Below are positions 14,508 to 22,096 of a stretch of 29,780 bases of DNA, one piece after another (within the stretch, counting starts at the first letter, position 1; every line of letters begins with the position of its first letter). The notes below the pieces were generated by a model. The model worked only from the letters and a program-made list of their open reading frames with translations. It was not told the origin of the DNA and searched no databases. Source of the stretch: Nitrolancea sp040255925 (lineage in GTDB: Bacteria; Chloroflexota; Chloroflexia; Thermomicrobiales; Thermomicrobiaceae); NCBI GenBank assembly GCA_040255925.1, contig JBDZVX010000017.1:1-29780 (forward strand). The letters run 5' to 3'. Made by a program: the position numbers and the translations under genes.

Positions 14508-15227
14508 CTAGCCAAGATAGCGCGAGAACCAGCTTAACAGCTCCGACCAGGCATCCTCCGCTGACTCCGGGTGGTGGGTCGGGTGTTGGTCGTTCATGAA
14601 CGCGTGCCCGGCCGGGTAGATGACGGCCTTGAACGTCTTGCCCGACTCGGTCAGAAGTCCGATGATCTGCTCGCGATCGCCGGCGGGAATACTGGCATCC
14701 GCCGCGCCCCAAATCACCAGCGCCGGGGCATTGACCTGCCCGATGCTCTCAGCCGCCGGATGGTAGTGACCGGCGTAAAAGGGAGCGATCGCGGCAAGTT
14801 CGTCGCCGACACGCTCCGCCGCACGCCAGGTCAGCAAGCCGCCCATGCAGAAGCCGGTCATGCCGGGCCGCTTCGGTTGCACGTCCGCCCGGCTCCGGAG
14901 ATAGCTGAGCGCTTGGATGATCTCGTCAACCGCGGCGTCTTTGTTGAGCGCCATCATCGCCTTGTCCGCCTCATCCGGCTCAGCGGCTACCTGTCCATGA
15001 TAGAGATCGGGGGCGAGCACGACATAGCCGTCGCCCGCCAGCCGTTCGCAGAGATCCTGGATGTGCGGCTCGATCCCCCACCATTCCTGGATCAGAATGA
15101 CTCCCGGATGCGCCTGGCCGTCGTCCGGCCGGGCGAGGTACCCATCGAGCGTGCCACCATCGCTCGAATAGCTGACGAACCCGGACGAAATCCCCGGCTG
15201 TGGTGTTCGTTGTTCTCCAGTCATCAC
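14508..15227 (-). CDS. Dienelactone hydrolase family protein
   Basis: 239 residues; ATG at 15227 (or the adjacent one at 15224) follows GAGGAG. An alpha/beta hydrolase with the Cys-His-Asp triad of this family: Cys127 in MTGFCMGG, Asp177 in WGAADASIP, and His208 in YPAGHAFMND. The N-terminal LDGYLARPDDGQAHPGVILI and QEWWGI (usually HExxG in DLH) are also typical. Dienelactone hydrolases act in chlorocatechol breakdown, but many members have other ester or lactone substrates, and no catechol genes are adjacent. Divergent from the lysine aminotransferase, with a shared 230-base control region. Confidence 0.93.
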   Translation of the reverse strand: MMTGEQRTPQPGISSGFVSYSSDGGTLDGYLARPDDGQAHPGVILIQEWWGIEPHIQDLCERLAGDGYVVLAPDLYHGQVAAEPDEADKAMMALNKDAAVDEIIQALSYLRSRADVQPKRPGMTGFCMGGLLTWRAAERVGDELAAIAPFYAGHYHPAAESIGQVNAPALVIWGAADASIPAGDREQIIGLLTESGKTFKAVIYPAGHAFMNDQHPTHHPESAEDAWSELLSWFSRYLG

Positions 15228-15284
15228 GCTCTCCTCGTTCGTCTTCGCCTGTCGATCTCCCGGCAGCGTGCGCTGAACCGTGGA

Positions 15285-15383
15285 GTGCCATTATTGTGGC
15301 ACGGTGGCTTTTCGACAGCCGCCCATGTCACAATAGGAGTGATAAAAAACGCAGCCTATCGGAGGAGCACAAAAAGTGCCACA
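15285..15383. promoter_or_regulatory. Repeated ATTGTGRCA motif in a divergent promoter region
   Basis: ATTGTGGCA lies at 15293-15301 on the plus strand and ATTGTGACA at 15334-15326 on the minus strand, about 33 bases centre to centre. The first copy also forms the dyad GTGCCA-N6-TGGCAC (15285-15302). A further GTGCCACA is at 15376-15383. The arrangement suggests sites for a regulator acting on the hydrolase, the aminotransferase, or both. Confidence 0.45.
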
Positions 15384-15457
15384 CTGATGGGTGGTTTGGC
15401 GTGCGTTGGGAGTCCAACACGCGAAACGTACCGCGGGAAACGAGAAGAGGGAGTGCC

Positions 15458-16780
15458 ATGGATAGGTCATCGGCCGGCCAGGTTCACCAGACACTTGCCA
15501 GGTCGATCCTGGTGGATGGGTTCGATTTTGTTTACGACATCGAAAAGAGCCACGGTTCTTGGCTCGTCGACGCGAGAACCGGTGACGAATATCTCGATGC
15601 GTTTAGCTTCTTTGCTTCGGGCTCCCTCGGCCACAACCACCCCTCGCTCCACGATCCCGCATTCAAAGACCGGCTGCTACTGGCCGCGTTGCATAAGCCG
15701 TCCAACTCCGATGTTTATACTACCTTGTACGCTGATTTTGTGAAAACCTTCGCTGGAAGCGCCGTTCCTCCGGAATTCCCTCACCTCTTCTTTATTGAGG
15801 GCGGAGCGCCGGCCGTCGAGAATGGTTTAAAGACCGCGTTTGACTGGAAGGTCCGGAAGAACATCGCCGCTGGCCGTGGTGAACGGGGCAGCAAGGTGAT
15901 GCACTTCACCGAAGCCTTCCATGGCCGGCTCGGCTACACACTTTCCCTGACCAACACCGACGATCCACGCAAGTATCTCTACTTCCCGCGCTTCGACTGG
16001 CCGCGAATCCCCGTGCCGAAGATGTGCTTCCCACTGACTCCGGAGACGCTGGCTGATATCGAGGCGCGTGAGGCGGCCGCCCTGGACCAGATGACGGCTA
16101 TTCTGGACCGGGAGGGTGAGGATATCGCATCGATCATCATCGAGCCGATTCAGGGTGAGGGTGGGGATAACCACGTCCGGCCGGAGTTCCTCCAGGCTGT
16201 GCGGCAGCTGGCCGATGAATACGACGTGATGCTGATCTTCGACGAGATCCAGACGGGCATGGGTCTCACCGGCACCTGGTGGGCGTTCCAGCAGCTCGGC
16301 GTTGAGCCGGATATCTTCGCGTTCGGGAAGAAGTCCCAGGTTTGCGGAATCGCGGTGACTCGACGCGTTGACGAAGTCGCGCGAAACGTTTTCGTTGAGC
16401 CGAGTAGGATCGCCTCGACCTGGGCCGGCAACGTCGTGGACATGGTGCGTGCCCAGCGGATCATCGAGGTGATCGTCCAGGACCGCCTGATCGACAACGC
16501 CCGCGCCCTGGGCGATCTGCTCAAGCGTCGCCTCTACAGCCTGGCCGAGCATGCGCCCATCGACAATATCCGAGGACGGGGGCTGATGATCGCGTTCGAC
16601 CTCCCGGACCGCGAATCCCGCGATAAGCTGCTGGCGCGGGCGCTGGAGGAACGCTTGCTGGTCCTGCCCTGCGGACCGCGATCGATCCGGGTGCGTCCCT
16701 ATCTGACGGTAACTGAGGAAGAGATCGCGGCCTTGGTGGAGCGCCTGAGCGCGGCACTCGGGTTGCCGGGCGTCGCATGA
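15458..16780 (+). CDS. lat: L-lysine 6-aminotransferase (lysine epsilon-aminotransferase)
   Basis: ATG at 15458 follows AGAGGGAG with a 5-base spacer; 440 residues. A class III PLP aminotransferase that moves the epsilon-amino group of lysine to 2-oxoglutarate, giving aminoadipate semialdehyde (piperideine-6-carboxylate) and glutamate. Motifs are ASGSLGHNHPSL near the N-terminus, FHGRLGYTLSLTNT, IIIEPIQGEGGDNH, the PLP-binding FDEIQTGMGLTG (Asp262), and FGKKSQVCGI with the Schiff-base lysine in the Lys291-Lys292 pair. The FGKK-x-QVCG form is characteristic of Lat rather than of ornithine or GABA aminotransferases. It is followed after 13 bases by an M24 peptidase. The likely role is lysine catabolism or osmolyte precursor supply. 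Confidence 0.9.
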   Translation: MDRSSAGQVHQTLARSILVDGFDFVYDIEKSHGSWLVDARTGDEYLDAFSFFASGSLGHNHPSLHDPAFKDRLLLAALHKPSNSDVYTTLYADFVKTFAGSAVPPEFPHLFFIEGGAPAVENGLKTAFDWKVRKNIAAGRGERGSKVMHFTEAFHGRLGYTLSLTNTDDPRKYLYFPRFDWPRIPVPKMCFPLTPETLADIEAREAAALDQMTAILDREGEDIASIIIEPIQGEGGDNHVRPEFLQAVRQLADEYDVMLIFDEIQTGMGLTGTWWAFQQLGVEPDIFAFGKKSQVCGIAVTRRVDEVARNVFVEPSRIASTWAGNVVDMVRAQRIIEVIVQDRLIDNARALGDLLKRRLYSLAEHAPIDNIRGRGLMIAFDLPDRESRDKLLARALEERLLVLPCGPRSIRVRPYLTVTEEEIAALVERLSAALGLPGVA

Positions 16781-16793
16781 GACGGAACCCAGC

Positions 16794-17906
16794 ATGATGA
16801 CCGGGGATAGCTCGACGGCCGAATCACGATTGGCCCGTGCCCAGCAGTTCATGGCCTCCATGGCGATCGATCTGCTGGTCATCGGGCCGTCGGCGGATTT
16901 CCGCTATTTCACCGGTCACGCGCCGCATCCGAGCGAGCGGATCACGGCGCTGGTCGTCCCACAGTCAGGTGACGCGTCAATCATCGTTCCCCGGCTGGAG
17001 GCCCCGCTTCTTGCTGGGTTGGAAGAGCGGTTTCGCTTCTCAATTTGGACCGAAACCGAGAATCCTGTGGCGCGAGTAATTGACCTCGCAACCGCGACCA
17101 GTGCCGGCACGATTGCCGTCAACGACGACTTCCGGAGCGGCTTTCTCCTCCAGATCCAGAAGCTAGCTCCTTCCCTCACCTACCGCCGGGCCGCCCCGGT
17201 CCTGGCACGGCTCCGTGAGGTGAAGGACGCGGCTGAACTCGCCCTGCTGCGCGAAGCGTCCCGGCGAACCGACTCCGCTTGGGAGGAGTTCATCGCGACA
17301 TCGATGCTCACTGGCCGGACCGAGCGACAGGTGGCCGCGCGAATCCGGGAGCTGATGGCCGCTCACGGTATGCCCGTCGTCGCCTTCTGCATCGTGGCCA
17401 GCGGTCCCAATGGCGCATCGCCGCATCACGAGGCCAGCGACCGGGTCATTCAATTCGGCGATCCGGTGGTCATCGACTTCGGCGGTCCCTATCAGGGGTA
17501 CTACTCGGACATCACGCGCACCGTGGTGGCTGGCGAGCCGGAGCCGGATTTCGTCGATGTCCACCGGATCGTCCAGGCTGCTCAGCAGGCCGCCTTCGAG
17601 GCGATCCGGCCAGGCACATCCTGCCAGTCGGTCGATCGGGCGGCCCGGCGCGTAATCAGCGAGCAGGGGTATGGGGAGTACTTCATTCACCGCGCCGGAC
17701 ACGGGGTCGGACTCTCCGAGCACGAAGCGCCCTACCTGGTCGAGGGAAACCTTCAGCTATTGGAACCGGGCATGGTCGTCTCGGATGAGCCGGGGATTTA
17801 CATCCCCGGGCGCTGGGGGGTCCGCATCGAGGATACGGTCGCGGTCACGAGTGAGGGCGCCGAACGCTTCAACCAGGTCTCGCGCGAATTGCGCGCGCTC
17901 CCCTAG
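16794..17906 (+). CDS. M24B metallopeptidase (Xaa-Pro dipeptidase/aminopeptidase-like)
   Basis: 370 residues; start at 16794 or the next ATG at 16797, with only a weak GAGACGGA ribosome site, suggesting coupling to the aminotransferase 13 bases upstream. The N-terminal creatinase-like domain (about 1-140) is followed by a pita-bread domain with all five metal ligands visible: Asp228 (VVIDFGG), Asp239 (YYSDITRT), His303 (RAGHGVGLSEHE), Glu332 (SDEPGIYIPG) and Glu346 (VRIEDTV). Such enzymes cleave X-Pro bonds with two Mn or Co ions. Its pairing with the lysine aminotransferase may reflect peptide or amino acid use. Confidence 0.93.
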   Translation: MMTGDSSTAESRLARAQQFMASMAIDLLVIGPSADFRYFTGHAPHPSERITALVVPQSGDASIIVPRLEAPLLAGLEERFRFSIWTETENPVARVIDLATATSAGTIAVNDDFRSGFLLQIQKLAPSLTYRRAAPVLARLREVKDAAELALLREASRRTDSAWEEFIATSMLTGRTERQVAARIRELMAAHGMPVVAFCIVASGPNGASPHHEASDRVIQFGDPVVIDFGGPYQGYYSDITRTVVAGEPEPDFVDVHRIVQAAQQAAFEAIRPGTSCQSVDRAARRVISEQGYGEYFIHRAGHGVGLSEHEAPYLVEGNLQLLEPGMVVSDEPGIYIPGRWGVRIEDTVAVTSEGAERFNQVSRELRALP

Positions 17907-17928
17907 CGGCCGGGAACCTCATCACTGA

Positions 17929-19362
17929 TTAGCAGTCCCCGGCGTCGTGCCGGACCGTGTTCCCGCCGGCCAGTTTCGCCGCGTACATCGCCCGGTCGGC
18001 GCACGCGATCAACTCATCGGGGTCGGTTCCTTCGCATGGATCGAACACCGCGATGCCGACTGAAGCCGTCAATGACGCGGGAACCTTCTGTGTTTCAAAC
18101 GCCAGATTCGCGATGGTTTGGAGGATTCGTTCGCCGATTTCCATTCTCAGTGGGAAATCGGCATTCAGGATCAACAAGGCCAGCTCATCGCCGCCGTAGC
18201 GCGCCAGTAAATCGCCATGGCGGACACAGTCGGCCAGCCGGAGAGCGACCTGGCGGAGCACCGCGTCGCCATACGGATGACCGAATTGGTCGTTGATCTG
18301 TTTGAACCCGTCCAGATCGATCAGGAACAGCGCCGCCAGTTCGGTCCGCCGGTCATCGGCCAGGTATGCCAGCTGTTCGAGTAGGAGCCGCCGGTTCGCG
18401 AAGCCGGTGAGCGGATCGGTGGTCGCCTCGCGTTCTAGTCGCTTGGCTGCTTGGAGCCGGTCGAGCAGCAAGCCCAGATGGACGGCGATGCTCTCGGCCA
18501 GCGCTAGATCATCCTGGCTCAGCGGATGCATCGCGTCGCTTTGAATGTCGATCACACCAACCGGCGTGCCGTCCGACCGGATGATCACCGCGAGCTCGCT
18601 CCTGACCTCGGGATCGAACTCCCAGTAATCCGGGTTCCGGCGCACATCCGGCACCAGGATCGAACGGTTCTCGCGGAACACCCGTCCCGTAATCCCTATA
18701 TCGGTGGTGAACCGGTTGAGGGAGAAGCCTTGATGGTCACGATGGTAGCCGTGTCCCTCGAAATGCGTCCGATCGCGGCTGGCGAGGGCGATGCCGGCGA
18801 TGCGATACCCCAGGTCACAGACGAGCCGCTGCGCCACGATCTGGAACGCGGCGTCGATATTCTCCTTTCCGGAGACGAGTTGCGTCAGATCGTGCAGGAG
18901 CTGCAATTCGTGGAGCCGCCGGTATTGGGCCGTCACATCCTGGATCACCAGATGCAGGCGCGTCCAGTCACCACCCGACTGATGGTCGGGGAGTGGCCGC
19001 TGAATCGCCCGGACATGGCATTCGACGGTTAGGGAACGGCCATCCGCACCGTGCATCCGGAGCGTCACCGCCCGGCGGGAATCCTCAATGCTCTCCCGCC
19101 GCAAGATGTCCCAGGGGATAGCCTGGTCGTGAAGGAACAGTTCCTGAATGTTGGCGCCGATGAGGTCGGAAAGCGGACGGCCCGTGAGACTGGCAAGCGC
19201 CATATTCGCGAGTTCGATGCGCCCGCTGGTGTCGCAGACCAGCACCCCGCTCGGCGAATGCTCGATGAGCTCCCGGTAGAACTGCTCGGACGTGGATAGC
19301 TCATTCTCCATCGGAGGGGAGGGATTTGAGCGCCACATCGGCTTCGCTCGCTCGGTCTCCAA
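17929..19362 (-). CDS. PAS-GAF-GGDEF diguanylate cyclase
   Basis: A TTG start at 19362 is chosen because AGGTGA lies 6 bases upstream; internal ATGs at residues 9 and 18 lack ribosome sites. The 477-residue protein is cytoplasmic, with a PAS domain (about 25-145), a GAF domain (about 150-305) and a GGDEF domain (about 313-475). In the last, Asp349 (FLIDLDGFKQIND) is a metal ligand, and the active loop reads RYGGDEL, so the final Phe of GGDEF is Leu. The inhibitory c-di-GMP site RxxD is present as RHGD (381-384), five residues before the loop. It probably makes c-di-GMP in response to a ligand or redox signal, though the Leu variant lowers certainty. No EAL domain is attached. Convergent with the peptidase gene, 22-base gap. 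Confidence 0.92.
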   Translation of the reverse strand: METERAKPMWRSNPSPPMENELSTSEQFYRELIEHSPSGVLVCDTSGRIELANMALASLTGRPLSDLIGANIQELFLHDQAIPWDILRRESIEDSRRAVTLRMHGADGRSLTVECHVRAIQRPLPDHQSGGDWTRLHLVIQDVTAQYRRLHELQLLHDLTQLVSGKENIDAAFQIVAQRLVCDLGYRIAGIALASRDRTHFEGHGYHRDHQGFSLNRFTTDIGITGRVFRENRSILVPDVRRNPDYWEFDPEVRSELAVIIRSDGTPVGVIDIQSDAMHPLSQDDLALAESIAVHLGLLLDRLQAAKRLEREATTDPLTGFANRRLLLEQLAYLADDRRTELAALFLIDLDGFKQINDQFGHPYGDAVLRQVALRLADCVRHGDLLARYGGDELALLILNADFPLRMEIGERILQTIANLAFETQKVPASLTASVGIAVFDPCEGTDPDELIACADRAMYAAKLAGGNTVRHDAGDC

Positions 19363-19492
19363 GGCTATTCACCTAATCTCGGCTGGCTATCGGTGCAAAA
19401 TGCATTCTAGCAAATTCAGCGCCACGTTCATAATTGGAGCAATACCCTTTATTTGGTGATCCGTATCCAATTATATGAAAGAGGATGTTTAA

Positions 19493-19930
19493 TTAACTAT
19501 TCGACTGGTTCCGGCAGCTCCGGCAGATGCCAAAGATCGCGAAATGATCCATGCATGCCTCGAATCCGAACTGCTCCCGGAGGGTCTGCCTCAGTGGGCC
19601 CAGAAGATCATCGCCCACCTCGACGGTGCCGCTGCATTGCCGACAGATCAGGTGATGGTGAGGACGTGACCCGACCAGCTCAAATTGCCGGACCCCCTCC
19701 CCCAGGTCCGTCTGCGCGACCATACCCAGTTCAACAAGAAGGTCGAGCGTCCGGTAGACCGTGGAGAGGTTAAGATAGGGATACTCCTGCCGGACCAGCG
19801 CCAGGATCTCCTCCGCGCCCATATGGCCGCCCTGCTCGGCGAGTACGGAAAGCACCATCATCCGCTGCGGCGTCAGCCGCTGGCCCGCCTTCCGCAATAC
19901 CTCATGCAGTTCCTGGATTTCACTGGGCAT
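19493..19930 (-). CDS. Fur-family metalloregulator
   Basis: 145 residues. The winged helix has QRLTPQRMMVLSVL, HMGAEEILALV, and the recognition helix LNLSTVYRTLDLL. The dimerisation half has HHHLICRQC and a C-terminal CRSC, giving the two CxxC pairs (Cys96/99, Cys136/139) that bind structural zinc in Fur, Zur and PerR. Which metal or peroxide it senses cannot be decided, although HHHLICRQC with GTVEV is common to iron and zinc sensors. No strong ribosome site is seen before the ATG at 19930. The next gene in the same direction is the diguanylate cyclase after an AT-rich 130-base gap. Confidence 0.93.
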   Translation of the reverse strand: MPSEIQELHEVLRKAGQRLTPQRMMVLSVLAEQGGHMGAEEILALVRQEYPYLNLSTVYRTLDLLVELGMVAQTDLGEGVRQFELVGSRPHHHLICRQCSGTVEVGDDLLGPLRQTLREQFGFEACMDHFAIFGICRSCRNQSNS

Positions 19931-20407
19931 CGTCTACTCGCTTTGCCTGATCGGCATAGTCAGCTTCTAGCATAGCACCACACGACCACTTCTGGCGCGA
20001 GTTCGCTGGGTTTCGGGTGCCCATCATCGTTTGACAACTGGTGTAGTGATCGGTCGTGACTCTCAAGCTTGGTGCTCCTGCCCGTCGCCATCCGTTTCGG
20101 CCAGGACCGCGCGAGGTTCAAGCCGTCGTGATCACGCAACGAAGCCAGCTAAACCTGGCTGGAAATGACACGCGCGGACCATCCGCACGCTCCCCATCAT
20201 TTTGCACCCTTGCCTCGTCATCCTGAACGACGTGAAGGATCTTTCCGCTAGAAGATTCTTCTCGTTCGCTCAGAATGGCGAGGTGCTGCCTGACAGAACC
20301 CCGTGCAGCCTGCCTCGGCCGGCATCGATCAACACGACTCAGACAAGATCATGACGCATACCCTCAAGTTCGCTCCAGCCGGTCTCGTCCTTGCCGGTGA
20401 ATACGGC
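19931..20407. other. Intergenic region of 477 bases with an inverted-repeat element
   Basis: Holds the 71-base imperfect palindrome at 20213-20283 and a smaller hairpin AGCCAG/CTGGCT (20143-20160). No supported coding sequence. Confidence 0.55.
20213..20283. repeat. Imperfect palindromic interspersed repeat (REP/MITE-like)
   Basis: The left arm begins CCTCGTCATCCTGAACGACG and the reverse complement of the right arm begins CCTCGCCATTCTGAGCGAAC; each continues with an AAGRATCTT core, so the two 35-base halves are imperfect inverted copies. The sequence type (TCATCCTGA...AAGGATCT) is one I associate with intergenic repeats found in many copies in bacterial genomes, including Chloroflexi. No other copy was seen in this window. 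Confidence 0.7.
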
Positions 20408-21574
20408 TCAACGGTCTAGCCTACCTTCCCTGAGCCGGAGAGCACTCGCCGCCAACGCGGCCGCGGCCGTCTCGATCTCCGCGTCGGTCGTCGGGCGGCC
20501 GAGGCTCAGCCGGATCGAACCGGTCGCCTCTCCAGCCGGAATGCCCATCGCGAGTAAGACGGCCGACGGCTCGCTGTGCCCGGCATGGCAGGCGGAGCCG
20601 GTGGACGCGGCCACCGCTGGGGTCGCCGAGAGCAGCGCGTTGCCATCCAGGTCGGCAAAGCGGATGTTGAGCGTGTTCGGCAAGCGCTCGGTCGGATGGC
20701 CGTTCAGGGTAACCCCGGCCACGCGCCCGGCAAGCAGTTCGAACAGCCGGTCTCGCAACTTGGACTGCCGGAATTCCTCGTCCTCCAGCGTCCGGCTCGC
20801 CAGTTCGGCCGCCGCTCCGAGCGCGACAATTGACGGCACGTTCTCAGTTCCGGCTCGCTTGCCCGCCTCATGTCCCGCCCCGTGGATCAGTGGTTCGATC
20901 TGCGTTCCCCGTCGAATGTAGAGCGCGCCGATCCCTTTCGGCGCGTAGAGCTTGTGCCCGGCCAGGGTGAGCAGGTCAACGCCGAGGTCCTCGACATCGG
21001 TCCGGGTCTTGCCCACGCTCTGCGCGGCGTCGCTATGGAACGGAATCTCAGCCTCTCGGCAGATCGCGGCGATTTCGCTCAGCGGCTGAATCGTGCCGAC
21101 CTCGTTATTGGCATGCATGACCGAGACGACGACCGTATCGGACCGTAGTGCTTCACGCACCGCGCCGGGATCAACGCGGCCAGTGCCATCGACCGGCAGG
21201 TAGGTCACGTCAACTCCCTGACATTCCAGGAAGCGACAGGTATTGAGGATGGCAGGATGTTCGATCTTGGTCGTGATCACATGCGGCCGCGTGATTCCGG
21301 CCGCCCAGATACGGCCGAGGAGCGCCCAGTTGTCGCTCTCGCTGCCGCCGCTGGTGAAGACGATTTCATCCGCCGCGCAGTTCAGAAGCGCCGCTACCTG
21401 CTCCCGTGCCCGGTTGACGGCCCCGGCTGCCTCTTGGCCGTAGCGGTGGCCGCTTGAAGGGTTGCCGAAATAGTGCTCGATAAACGGGAGCATCGCCGCG
21501 CGGGCACTGGGCGCGATCGGCGTCGTCGCGTTGTAGTCGAGATAGACCGGCAACGTCTGATCGGCCGCGGTCAC
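20408..21574 (-). CDS. Cysteine desulfurase (NifS/IscS family)
   Basis: GTG start at 21574 preceded by GAGGAGGA with a 7-base spacer; the frame is open upstream but without support. The 388-residue PLP enzyme takes sulfur from cysteine for Fe-S clusters and thio-modification of tRNA. Motifs are YLDYNATTPI, FGNPSSGHRYG, FTSGGSESDNWAL, VMHANNEVGTIQP, HSDAAQSVGK, and the PLP lysine Lys208 in LTLAGHKLYAPKGIG. The persulfide cysteine is Cys329 in STGSACHAGHSEPS. No iscU, iscR or mnmA lies beside it, so the partner pathway is unknown. A long frame to residue 388 with no truncation suggests a working enzyme. Confidence 0.95.
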   Translation of the reverse strand: MTAADQTLPVYLDYNATTPIAPSARAAMLPFIEHYFGNPSSGHRYGQEAAGAVNRAREQVAALLNCAADEIVFTSGGSESDNWALLGRIWAAGITRPHVITTKIEHPAILNTCRFLECQGVDVTYLPVDGTGRVDPGAVREALRSDTVVVSVMHANNEVGTIQPLSEIAAICREAEIPFHSDAAQSVGKTRTDVEDLGVDLLTLAGHKLYAPKGIGALYIRRGTQIEPLIHGAGHEAGKRAGTENVPSIVALGAAAELASRTLEDEEFRQSKLRDRLFELLAGRVAGVTLNGHPTERLPNTLNIRFADLDGNALLSATPAVAASTGSACHAGHSEPSAVLLAMGIPAGEATGSIRLSLGRPTTDAEIETAAAALAASALRLREGRLDR

Positions 21575-21700
21575 GCTATCGTCCTCCTCGTGAATTGCGA
21601 TAGGCTTCGCTTGATCGTACCACACCGCCGGTGCGGCACCACGTTGCCGGACATGTTACTATCGCGCGGAGGGATCGGCCCAAGGGAGGGAGCCGGATGG

Positions 21701-22096
21701 ATGGAGGGACAGCCAATTCAGCCCATCAAGGTTGTGCAGGCATCGATCGCGGCGCTCAACCGCGGGGATATCGATGCCGCGCTCACCTACTGCGCGGATG
21801 ACATCGTCCTCTGGGCTCCCGGGCCGAATCTGGAGGGGCAGGAGATCCACGGCAAGGACCAGTTGCGCCTGGTGCTCGAAGCGAGTGAAGCGGAGTGGCC
21901 GGATACCTGGACCGCTATCCGTTCCATCATCGCCGACGGTGATCGAGTCGCGGTTGAGCTGACGACGGTAGCCACCGATCATGACCAGCGCATCTCGCAG
22001 CCGATGGCGGCCTTTTATCGCGTGCGCGACGGATTGATCGTCGAGCAGTCCGGCTACTACGATCTCGGCGCGCTACGCCGGGTACTCGAGGATTGA
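21701..22096 (+). CDS. SnoaL-like/NTF2-fold protein
   Basis: ATG at 21701 lies 9 bases after AAGGGAGGGAG; 131 residues. The cone-fold pattern is visible: an N-terminal helix VVQASIAALNRGDIDAALTY, CADDIVLWAPGP, then HGKDQLRLVLEASEAEWPD, IADGDRVAVELTTVATDHD and MAAFYRVRDGLIVEQSGYYD. NTF2-fold proteins are polyketide cyclases, isomerases or simple ligand binders; no catalytic set can be assigned. Its stop codon directly abuts the convergent metG stop with no spacer. Divergent from the cysteine desulfurase. Confidence 0.85.
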   Translation: MEGQPIQPIKVVQASIAALNRGDIDAALTYCADDIVLWAPGPNLEGQEIHGKDQLRLVLEASEAEWPDTWTAIRSIIADGDRVAVELTTVATDHDQRISQPMAAFYRVRDGLIVEQSGYYDLGALRRVLED

